Source: Stachybotrys elegans
Taxonomy: Eukaryota > Ascomycota > Sordariomycetes > Hypocreales > Stachybotryaceae
Length of the DNA: 64,000 nt
Direction: 5' to 3'
Assembly: GCA_020746835.1 (NCBI GenBank)
Contig: JAGPNK010000001.1
Location: 3,844,001-3,908,000 of the forward strand
Both the position numbers and the translations under genes were made by a program. The notes under the pieces were generated by a model that saw only the letters and a program-made list of their open reading frames with translations, was not told where the DNA came from and ran no database searches. Shown piece by piece: positions 11,973 to 21,426 of the stretch; the stretch's first letter is position 1; each line of letters begins with the position of its first letter.

Positions 11973-14900
11973 TTAGACCACAGCCGTGACCCGGCGTACC
12001 GTGCGCCTGGCGCCTTCTCCCGTAATGGTCACGGCGTTCTCCGCCTCCAGCCCTCGCATGGCGGCGGTGAAGTCGGCCTGCTCAATGGGCATGTTTGCGC
12101 CTTCGCTCAGCCGCCTGGCGACGTCGCCCCAGCGAACAGAGTTGCCGCCAGCCGTCATCTCGTCCAGGAGCTTGAGGAGGGCGTCGCGCAGCTCGCCCTG
12201 GCGCTTCCTATCGGCGGCGCTGGTGCCCTCTGTCAGCAGACTCATGTCGATTCGGCCTTCGGAGTCGGTGGCAGCCGTCTTGAGGGCGCTCTGGATCAGG
12301 CGGTTGGCCTCGCGGACGTCGTCCTTGGTCACCACCTCGGACAGGCGCATCTTGGCGTGCGCCTCGGCGAGACGGATCATGCTCTCCAGCTGTCGCGTGG
12401 TGGCAGTAATGCGCTTCTCAGCGGCACGGACATCCTGGCCCAGCGCGCGCATAGCCACGTACAGCTCAACAAGCTCTCTGCCGGCTTCATCGGAAATCTT
12501 GGGCTGGATGTTGGCCCGAGCATACGAGATGTACGAGGTGAGGAATTCCACAGGGAGGATATCGTTGTTGGAGGGTGCAGACTGCGGCTTGTCCTCGAGA
12601 TAGAGCGACAACAAGTGCTTGGCAAGACGTCTGTCCGCCTTGTCGTCGACTCGGTCAAGCATCAGGTAAATGAGATCGAAACGCGAAAGCAGAGTCGGGG
12701 GCAGGTCGATATTCTGAGGAACAGACATGTCCGGGTTGTAACGACTGCCGATGGGGTTGGCAGAAGCGAGGATACTGGTCCTTGCATTCAGTGTCGTGAT
12801 GATGCCGGCCTTGGCAACCGAGACAGTCTGCTGCTCCATCACTTCGTGGAGCACGGAGCGTGTGGCGTCGGACATCTTGTCAAACTCGTCGATGCAGCAG
12901 ACACCGCCGTCAGAAAGGACCAAAGCGCCCGACTCGAGGACCAGCTGCCTCGTCTCGGGGTCGCGGGTAACATAGGCCGTGAGACCGACAGCGGATGAAC
13001 CTTTGCCGCTCGTGTAGACGCCGCGGGGGGCAATCTTATGGACATAGGAGAGGAGTTGAGACTTGGACGTCGAAGGATCACCGCACAGAAGCACGTTGAT
13101 ATCACCTCGATACTTGGGGCTACCACCCTTCTGGAATGACTTGTTGGTGCCACCAAAAAGTTGCAGCAGAACGCCCTTCTTGACGTCGTCCATCTCGTAG
13201 ATTGAGGGGGCGAGGGATCGAGCCAGCAGGTCATAGATGTCATCTCGCTGCGAAGTCTCGCGAATCTTGGCCTCCTCCTCGGGGGTAACCTTGCGAGTCT
13301 GCTCGATGTTGTTTTCTCCTTGTTCCTCCTCCTGCTCGCCGTCGATGCCGAGGGTGGAGGGATCGGCGCCAAGTCGCTTCTTGTCCACCTTTTGAACATG
13401 CAGAACATCTACGTATGTCTTGTACACGCTCTTGAGGGCACGCTGGCGAGGGTTTACTCGCACAGGGCTGACGCGGAAGATGCCCGTCACTTGGATCCTG
13501 TCACCAGCCTTGCAAAAGTCCACCAGTTCGTTATAGACGCACAGCGATACCGAGTGCGGCGTCTGACCGGGAGGGACTGCGTCGGGTGTCTCCTGAAGCT
13601 TGATGACCTGCTTGTCTGCGAACGAGCATCGGTTGTGCACAATCTGCATCGAATTGGAAGATTTGCACTGGTTTCGGGGACACTCGGTGGGCTCACGAAT
13701 CTTGCCGCGGTCGAGTCCAACGTTGATAGAGTGATTGCAGACACTGCATCGGAAGAAGGCGTCCTGCATATCTGGGATGACAGGAGTGGTGCGGATGACC
13801 AAGCCCTTGACGCAAACCAGACGATCCATATCTAACGATTTGTTAGTCTTTGCCGTTACTGCGAGACTGATTTCACATACCGGAGGGATTCAAGTCTCTC
13901 AAGTTGATGGACTTGTCAAGACCAAAAGGTCGAACAACATAGGTTGCCGCCGACACCTGGTCCTCCAACGATGGTTGCTCCTGCGGTGCTCGAGGAGTCG
14001 CAGGCTCTTCGGGTCTGTCCGAACTAGGGAAGACGGGCTCGGAGCTGGGCGTGTCCGGGTTCGAGGCCTGGGGTCTGCTGCTGCCTTGCGAGGGTCGGTT
14101 CCTGGACGTCGAGTCGGCGCGTGCCAGCTCCAGCATCAAGTCATGCACGGATTGGTCCATGACCTGGATGAGTTCGGCGGGATATACTTGAACCTGGTAC
14201 CAGAGCTTTCTCGTGGGCGGGTACAGGTTGAGATCAGAGATGTCGAGGTACAGCTTGGTGGTTCCCAAGAGCAGCATGTTCTCCAGGGCTTCCCAGTACG
14301 GCTTCGACTCTGCCTCAGGGGCCTGGCGAACCTCGGCGTCGGACAGGCCATCGCGGTACAAGCGGTACTTGTGGGTAAAGTTGCGGAGGAAGTCCTTGAA
14401 TGAGGCGAATGTGTCTTCGACGGAGATGGTAGTACCCCAGACGAGCTCTTCGTTCTGTCCACCGAGCGCATCGGCCTCGGAGGTGTTGGGGTCTCTATTG
14501 GCGAAGGAGGCGGCATCCGAGCCGTCAAGGGGACCCTGGCGCACCACTCGGCCGGCATCGTCAAGAATTATGCGACGCACGGCACGAGGGGTTCGTGAAG
14601 CGTCCGAGTTGATGTCGCCTCGCCTGTAGGGCGCCGAGTGGCCACGCTGCGATCCAACGAAGAGGCCGCTGGTCTCGCTGCGCAGCTCAGACTGCTGTCG
14701 CAGGGATCGCCCCGGACTGGAACTGGGTTCGTATCGAATAGGTGAGGATTCTGACAACGTCAGTCTGGCTCCACATGTTTGCGATGCTGTGACCTACCGC
14801 CTGCCAGACCACTGGCTCGTGGGGTTCTCATAGAGTCCTCATCAGTCTGCGTCTCGTTCCGTAGCGGTGAGCTGGGTATAGCGCTGGGCATGCGGGTGCT

Positions 14901-15122
14901 CTGGCTGTTGGTCATCTGCCTCAGCGGCGAGGACACCTCCCCGTCCCGTCCATCCTGCTGCGAAGTGTCGGCGGCGGGCGACGACTGGAAGAAGATGGGA
15001 CTGGAGGCGAGTTGACTGGGGCGAGTGCGCGGGGTGTTGTTGGCCTGCGACGACTGTCGAGTCGAGCGGCGCGGGGTCCCCGATTGGGAGTTGTCCTGGT
15101 TGTTGGGGGCAGGAGATGACAT
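11973..15122 (-). CDS. MCM4: DNA replication licensing factor MCM4
   Basis: Subunit of the MCM2-7 replicative helicase, loaded at origins in G1. Three exons on the minus strand (15122-14798, 14750-13881, 13831-11973) give 1017 residues. The N-terminal tail is disordered and rich in S/T-P sites (SGTPRRS, SSPLRN, MRTPRA), as in MCM4 proteins regulated by DDK and CDK. The OB-fold region has the zinc-binding Cys pairs CSVC and CPRNQC, preceded by NLRDLNPSDMDRLVCVKG, diagnostic of MCM4. The AAA+ core has Walker A GDPSTSKSQLLSYVHK near residue 645, Walker B CCIDEFDKM and the arginine finger LLSRFDLIYLMLD. A winged-helix domain closes the protein. The second intron splits the PSD of NPSDMDRL. It diverges from the coatomer zeta gene over a 419-base region that contains an MCB element. 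Confidence 0.96.
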
Positions 15123-15541
15123 CGTTGCGGCAGCATGCACCTGTGATGTCTCTCAAAAAACGTTGCGATGCTGATGAAATGGGAGGTTTGAACGAGGGGT
15201 GAAATGCGTGTGTGTGTGGGGGGGAAACTAGGGAGATGAGCGCGTCGCTTTTCAGCGCGTAAAGTGGTTTCTCTTCACGCGTCAGGTTCAATTAAGAAAG
15301 GGCGATGGTCCGTGCGTACGCGAGCTCCCTTACAGCACCTACATACGTTAAGGACCCGGTAAAACGTTGTGCCGACTCCCTGCACTTTTGGCTTGCATGG
15401 GGGTTGAATTGGAAGTGTGGCATTTGGAGGGGCCATTGGTCAAGCAGCAGCTCAGCGCACCTAAGAATCAGGACAGCTACAGGTTGACCGTATCCGCACC
15501 CGCACCCATACGCCCATCGTCACGATACAACGCCCGCCACC
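15123..15541. promoter_or_regulatory. Shared promoter of MCM4 and coatomer zeta
   Basis: Divergent region of 419 bases. It contains ACGCGT at 15277-15282 and further CGCG-rich motifs at 15241-15260. The half next to MCM4 is purine-rich on this strand, that is, pyrimidine-rich in the MCM4 leader. Confidence 0.6.
15277..15282. promoter_or_regulatory. MCB-type element (ACGCGT) upstream of MCM4
   Basis: Palindromic ACGCGT 155 bases before the MCM4 start. MluI cell-cycle boxes of this sequence are bound by MBF and drive G1/S transcription of replication genes in yeasts. Its place upstream of a licensing factor fits, but one hexamer is weak evidence. Confidence 0.5.
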
Positions 15542-16401
15542 ATGTCTCCCGGAATGACCCTCTTCTCTGTCCAGGCGATCCTGATCCTAGGCGCCGAGGA
15601 CGGAGCCCGCATCTTCGCAAAGTACTTCTCGCCCGCCCACAGCGCACCCAATGGTCAGCCGAGCCCAGCACCACCCAGGAGTTGTTGTATGCTAATCCGT
15701 GTGGACAGCCGGTTCCTCCAACCCCTACTCCGACCTCAAGTCCCAGAAGGCCTTTGAGAAGGGTCTGCTAGATAAGACGGCCAAGCAGACGGGCGACATC
15801 ATCCTCTACGACAACCGGGTGGTGCTCTACAAGCTCGAGTCCGACGTCATGATCTACATTGTCGGCGGTGTCGACGAGAACGAGATCCTGCTGTACAACA
15901 CCATCATTGCCCTCCGCGACTCCCTGCACCTGCTGTTCAAGTATGTCTCCCTTTCTTTTTCTCCTCCCGTCATAAGTTCAGTAGGGGGGATTTCGAGACC
16001 CCCTAGATTTCGATCACACCCATGAATATTTAATCAGCGATTTTTGCTATGCCCTGTATTTGAATTATAAGCCCTGTGTGGGTTGTTCATGGGTGTGATC
16101 GAAATCTAGGGGGTCTCGAAATCCCCCCCTCCCAACTTACTTCTAACACGGCTATTCCAGGCAATCCGTCGACAAGCGCACAATCATCGAGAACTACGAC
16201 CTCGTCTCGCTCGCTATTGACGAGATTGTCGACGACGGCATCATCCTCGAGACCGACCCCACCATCATCCTCCAGAGAGTCAGCCGCGCGCCCACGCAGG
16301 ACGTCCAGCTCGGCCGCATCGACCTCAGCGAGCAGGGCGTCAACAACCTGGCGCAGCTGGGCAGGTCCAAGCTGGCAGACTGGCTGCGACAGGGACTGTA
16401 G
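15542..16401 (+). CDS. RET3: Coatomer subunit zeta
   Basis: Small subunit of the COPI coat that forms Golgi-to-ER vesicles. Three exons (15542-15653, 15709-15940, 16161-16401) give 194 residues, normal for the family. The longin-type fold is recognisable from TLFSVQAILILGAEDGARIF, SDVMIYIVGGVDENEILLYN and the C-terminal ENYDLVSLAIDEIVDDGIIL. The first intron splits an Ala codon (APN-A-GSSNPY). The second intron is 220 bases, three to four times the local norm, because it holds a 145-base hairpin element described separately. The downstream gene SUA5 is convergent, 164 bases away. Confidence 0.94.
15984..16128. repeat. Perfect 43-bp inverted repeat with 59-base loop inside an intron
   Basis: The left arm at 15984-16026 and right arm at 16086-16128 are exact reverse complements over 43 bases. 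The arms begin GGGGGGATTTCGAGACC and end CCCATGAA. The element lies wholly in intron 2 of coatomer zeta, which accounts for the intron's length. It could be a MITE-like insertion or a hairpin RNA precursor. I see no clear target-site duplication and no second copy in the window. Confidence 0.9.
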
Positions 16402-16565
16402 ACGACCATCTGCCGAACAAGAGAGGGATACGGGCGGGGACCGGAGTTTATTTGTGCTTGTAGCGCTGCATGAAATCCATACTTATCTAGCCTGAGCAGT
16501 CCAGACGCCAAGCCGTCTCTGCAAAAGGGGGGGGAGGGTATAATGAATCTTTTTGTCTACCTGGC

Positions 16566-18023
16566 TCATGACCTAATTTCCGATGCCGCCTTCCGAAGCC
16601 GGTTCATGACCGCCGCAGCAATGTCCGTCTCGTCGTCTATGCCGTCTACAAATATAGTGTCCGCACCACACCGATCCAGCGCCCTCAGGGCAGAGAAGAG
16701 ACCCTGAGCGATTCCCCGGGTATCGGCTCCCAGGTCAATGTCCAGCACTTCGCCAATGACGCGCCCATCTTCTCCTACTAACTGGTTTGCAGATATGTCA
16801 AAGGATTCATCTGAGGGTTGGCTTTGCTCTGCCCGGCCGTTGACTGTTACTTGCGAGCTGCCGAGTCCAAGGCCCGCTGCTGGCTTCCAGCGCTGTGTGC
16901 GTATGATGCCGATTTTCGGTACCTGAGCACCATTACTTGTGGTAGCCCCATTCTCCATAGCGGTTGAGGATTCCACGTCCGAGGCCGTGATGCCGTGGAA
17001 GCCGTCCTTGTACGTGGATTCATAAAGCACAACTCGTGCCTTGGGGCTGTAGTGCTTGTACTTCATTCCCGGCGCTCTGGGCGCCGAGGCCTTGTTTTCC
17101 TCGCTCTGGTCCTTGTACGCCTTGACCGCGTTCTCCCAGCCAGGGCACGTCCGCAGTTCGTCCATGCCGATACCCCCTGGTCGGAGCACGACAGGAGGGT
17201 CGCAGAGTCCGTCAACCACTGTGCTCTCCACGCCGACGGTGCAGGATCCACCGTCGAGGATAAGTTCTATACGCCCGTCTAGATCATCATGTACGTGCTG
17301 GGCCATGGTGGGAGATGGCTTTGTAGATGCGTTGGCCGAGGGTGCAGCCAACGGTACACCTGCTAGTTTGATGAGGGACAGTGCCAGGGGAGTTGAAGGC
17401 ATCCTCGCGCCAAAAGTCGGGAGTCCAGCAGTAACTTCAGGAGCAAGCCTCGAGGGCTGTGGGTTGGGCAGTAGTATCGTCAGAGGTCCCGGCCAGAAGC
17501 GCTCGATGAGCGGCGCGTATATGCTTGGTATATCGTTGCCGGGCCCCAGCAGCTCCCGCAGCATCTGCAAGTCGCAAACATGGACGATGAGAGGGTTGTC
17601 TGACGGGCGGTTCTTAGCCCTGTAGATGCCTTTTACCGACGCGCTCCTGGTGGCATCTGCGCCGAGGCCGTAGACCGTCTCTGTGGGAAAGGCAACCGGT
17701 ACGTCGCTTGATCGTAGTCGCTCTGCTGCTGCCTGGAGAGATGCAACAGTCTCCTTTGCCGCAGAATCAATCTGCCACCTCTCGAGTTTTGCCAGGCCGG
17801 TCCCCGAATCAAACTGGCCCAGCTTGCTCTGGGTAGTGACGTTGACGATCCGAGTATCCATGGCCATGGCGGTAGCCAGGAATCTGGCAGCCACTGATAT
17901 AAGTGCTTGCGATGATGATGATGATGCTGTTTGCCAGGGAGCAGGACCGCAAAGTGAAGGGCGATAGGCAGGCCTCAAGGTTGCAACATGAGCTGGTAGA
18001 AGCCTGGAGCTAAGGAAACTCAT
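16566..18023 (-). CDS. SUA5: Threonylcarbamoyl-AMP synthase (SUA5)
   Basis: Makes threonylcarbamoyl-AMP from threonine, bicarbonate and ATP for the t6A modification of ANN-decoding tRNAs. One exon encodes 485 residues. The YrdC domain covers roughly residues 85-270 and shows VPVAFPTETVYGLGADA, the KNRPSDNPLIVHV nucleotide-binding loop, FWPGPLTILL and APSANAS. The C-terminal Sua5 domain follows (APGMKYKHYSPKARVVLY, ending in ALDRCGADTIFVDG). The first ATG (18023) begins a stretch rich in R, S, A and L with no acidic residue for about 55 residues, like a mitochondrial targeting sequence. Two further in-frame Met codons (53 and 55) could start a cytosolic form. It is convergent with coatomer zeta. 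Confidence 0.92.
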   Translation of the reverse strand: MSFLSSRLLPAHVATLRPAYRPSLCGPAPWQTASSSSSQALISVAARFLATAMAMDTRIVNVTTQSKLGQFDSGTGLAKLERWQIDSAAKETVASLQAAAERLRSSDVPVAFPTETVYGLGADATRSASVKGIYRAKNRPSDNPLIVHVCDLQMLRELLGPGNDIPSIYAPLIERFWPGPLTILLPNPQPSRLAPEVTAGLPTFGARMPSTPLALSLIKLAGVPLAAPSANASTKPSPTMAQHVHDDLDGRIELILDGGSCTVGVESTVVDGLCDPPVVLRPGGIGMDELRTCPGWENAVKAYKDQSEENKASAPRAPGMKYKHYSPKARVVLYESTYKDGFHGITASDVESSTAMENGATTSNGAQVPKIGIIRTQRWKPAAGLGLGSSQVTVNGRAEQSQPSDESFDISANQLVGEDGRVIGEVLDIDLGADTRGIAQGLFSALRALDRCGADTIFVDGIDDETDIAAAVMNRLRKAASEIRS

Positions 18024-18467
18024 GCAAGTGCTCTGAGTCAACTGGAGTGGTAGAATGTGACTAATACCTTGGCTTGGTGGTTTTTTTCTCGAGATGGGAT
18101 TTTTGCCATGATATAATGATGGGTAAAATTCCCACTTGGGCTTCCTTCAACACCCATTTACTTCCTCGATGCAGCTTAGCGCCCCGTCCCTCCCGCCTCA
18201 CTTTAAATACTTACACGCCTACTTTATCCGGATAACTCAACATACCTATCTATTTATTTTACTGCATATTTTGTCCTGCTTCTTGCTAAGCGCCTCCATT
18301 TGGTTATCATGGTTCATACAGGCTTCTAGCCCCTTCTATTGTTCCTTTTTACTGCACACCTACTCTATTATCTATCGTCATCAGCAAAACCCACATACTG
18401 GGTTAACGTCAACCACTGTTCGTCTGTATATACAAGACGTCCAAGCATCTATATTTTGATCTGTCTT
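18024..18467. other. Intergenic between COG4 3' end and SUA5 start
   Basis: 444 bases, CT-rich on this strand and AT-rich, with no supportable gene. It should contain the COG4 terminator and the SUA5 promoter. Confidence 0.5.
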
Positions 18468-20918
18468 CTATCCTCTGACAAGGCTCCTTGCCTTCTTCCT
18501 TTCATCCTCTGTTATCACCCACTCGATGCCGCCTTCGTCATCATCCAGCTTCAGCTCCTCCCACTCCTCATCCTCCATGTTGGCCACCATCAATAGCTGC
18601 GTCACCCGTGAAAAGACATCCCTGACGGCGTAGTTGCCCTTGGATATGGTGCTGATTATGCCCGTGAAGTCTCTCTCGATGCAAATGGCACCGAAAGCGT
18701 TCATCCTGCCCGTCGAGGTCAGGATCCTCTTCTCGAGCGTTCTGGATAGTGACCGCGCTGTGATATCGAGGAGGTTATTGTACGTCCCTGGTGTCATCAG
18801 GCGTGCTATCGGCTTCATGAGCTGATCCCAGCCATGCTCAAACCGCCTCGACACCTGGTCCAGCATGGTCGCTTCATCCTCGTCGTTCTGCTCTGCCAGC
18901 TCGATGAGCTCGTCCTCAGATAATGTGTAATCAACGTCTCGGAATGCGTCGGTCATTACAGGTCGTAGACGTGGCTTAACCACTCTGTCAAAGAGAACTT
19001 GGATTCCTTCCCTGAGAAGCTCCGTCGTCTTGATCACGAAGGATGATTCCAGGGTTTGGAGTGCATTAACCACAAAGGCAACCTCCCTCTCAAAAGGAAA
19101 CGCGTTTGTCAACGATGTGGGTAGTGCATCGCCGTTGGGCTGCCCATCGCGACCTCCTATACGGCCCCGGATGATTCTGGTCAAGTATTCGTTTGCCATG
19201 TCCAAACTGTTGATGAGCACGATGAATTGGATAATCTTATCTTCAGGTGGGAATCCACCTTGAATAGCCGCTCTCGGGTACGCCTCGTCTCGCATCTTGC
19301 GCTGAATCATACCGATAAAGTCGGAGCTAAGCACCCGGCCGACAGTAGGAACGACTGAGGCGATGACATCTCTTTGCGAGGTGTCGATCGACCTGTCAAG
19401 GACCGTGTTGACAATGTACATGACGTCGTCCACAGCCAGGATGATATGGGGGGCATTGCCCTCCAGTTGTCTGTTCATGCTCAGGGAGAGCCCCGGAGGA
19501 TACTCGTCCATCTGGAATGCCTTTTCCACCGACCTTCGGAAGAAGAATGTCGTCATGACGTTGTAAGGATTCGTCAGCTTACCAGACACCTTTCGGTACA
19601 GGTTTGACTTGACGAGCACGTCGGTGATGACCAGCGCCTGGTCCTCTGCTGCCTCTGGAGCCTATGCATTGTCAGTAAGCCGCCAGGCAGATGGGCACAT
19701 AATCGTGGATCTGACCTTGCACTTCATGGACACAAACCGCGTGTAGAGTGACCAGCGTCCAAGCATAGTGGCAATCTCCCTCAGCAGCCCATCCACCTCT
19801 CTCATGTTGACACCTTCGTCCTCGCTGTCTCGAGCCGCTACCCCAGCTCCCATGGCCGGAGAGTTCACACGGGGCGTGCCCGTGCGAGACTGCTGGGGCA
19901 AGAAGCTCTGCACGAGAAAGGAGAAGGGATAGCTTTTGACGTCGGTGAGCTTCCTATCAACACCGCGCTCGTCGCTCCACGTATCAAGAATGATACCACC
20001 CTGGACGTCGGCTTCCGCCTGCAGCCTCTCGATCACGCGGACCATTCTACCAGCGCCGTAGTGCCGCTCCACCAAGCCGCCGTGGTTGTCCACAATCTGT
20101 GCGATGTGCTCAAACAGCCTCGTCAAGGCGTTTGCGTAGAAGTAACCGTCCTTGCGGTTCTGCACTCCAGCATCCTTGAGCTTGGCCCGGGCCGTACCAG
20201 CGACTCCCTGGCACACATAGCGGCCGTAGACATCCAAACCCACGTCGGCCCTGCCTATTAGCGGGAAAAGCTTGAAGAAGCGTGTGACCTTGGCGGTGTC
20301 TCCCTCTCCTGCCGCCTTCTCAAACTCCCGCAGGAAGAGGCCGCATAGGCTCTCCTTGGCGTTCTCGAGCGTCACCCACGGTGCGTCGGGCACCTCGACG
20401 GTCGGTACAATGTCTGCAGCAAAGGCTCCCTTGGCAATCTCCTCGGGAACCTTGCTGGCGCGGGAAATGTAGCCCGCAGCCGCCTCCCAGTCCTGCGGTG
20501 CGCCCATGGACCCAACCACGCCGTGGACACAGGCCTTGAGCTCGGCGACCTGCTCGACCACGCCCAGCGTATCCTCTACCCGGCTCTTCTCCAGATCCAG
20601 CTCCTTGACCCTATCACTCAGGCGGCCCGCGGTCTCAGCAGTCGTCGAGAGCATGTTGTTGCCTATAGACCTGGCGGCGATGACTTGGGCACCGAGCCCC
20701 GCCCGGAGGAGGTCGAGTCGGCCGAGGTCGCGGGAGAGTTCGGCTTGCGAGGCGACGAGGGCATCGAGGCGGGATGTCACGGCAGACTCGCGGACGTGGA
20801 GGGCAGCCAGGGCGGCTCGCACCTCGGCCTCGCTGGTGGCATCGTCGAGGCTGCATGTGGGGGATGCGACCACGGCGCCATGGTCGTTGTGCGGCGCGCC
20901 ATTGGTGAAGACAGACAT
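18468..20918 (-). CDS. COG4: Conserved oligomeric Golgi complex subunit 4 (COG4)
   Basis: Subunit of the COG tethering complex, which captures recycling vesicles at the Golgi and interacts with SNAREs. Two exons (20918-19716 and 19661-18468) joined in phase 0 give 798 residues. The N-terminal region is predicted coiled coil (AALHVRESAVTSRLDALVASQAELSRDLGRLD appears as separate heptads between residues 30 and 70). SMGAPQDWEAAAGYISRA, TRFFKLFPLIGRADVGLDVYG and the C-terminal IERDFTGIISTISKGNYAVRD are recognisable COG4 blocks. The start is the first ATG (MSVFTNGAPH). It lies head to tail with PMR1, 508 bases away; both act in the Golgi, but nothing shows co-regulation. Confidence 0.9.
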
Positions 20919-21426
20919 TAGCACTGAGGAGGCCTGTCTTTGAGGCGCATAGCTGCCTATGGTCGACGATGGGGCAGTTCTGCCAGCTTCGTAGGGGGGG
21001 GGGGGTTGTGGTCGTTTGGTGTTGGAGCCTGGTTCGCTGGTACTTTATTGCTAAGACCAACTTTACACGTGGACGGTGGTGCGTCAAGTGTGGTCAGACC
21101 CAGCCCAAACCGACTCAGCACAAGGATATAAATCTATCCATTTCAACTTCACACAACCAAATTATTTCTCTTTTCGTACGTGCATGTCGAAAGTTCTTAT
21201 GAAAACAAGAAGTATGAACTCGTCCCATTGATCCAATAAAAACAAAAGTATATGTGTCCCCTCTCCCAGCTATTCGTAGCCTCCAACCTTGGAGATAAGT
21301 AGCCGTGGACTTTGTAGAATCGAACCCAAAAACACCGTTGCCGATGCGCTGCTTATTTATTTTTCTATCGTAATTTACATGCAGGCGCCCTCCGTCTCTT
21401 CATATATCTAGACATGCAATAAACCT
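20919..21426. other. Intergenic between PMR1 3' end and COG4 start
   Basis: 508 bases. It contains a 12-base G run at 20994-21005 and an AT-rich stretch near the PMR1 stop. No gene is supported. Confidence 0.5.

Noticed and set aside
11721..12998. Plus-strand open frame of 425 codons across the end of the PLP enzyme gene and MCM4
   Set aside because: Mostly antisense to MCM4 exon 3, with no recognisable domain.
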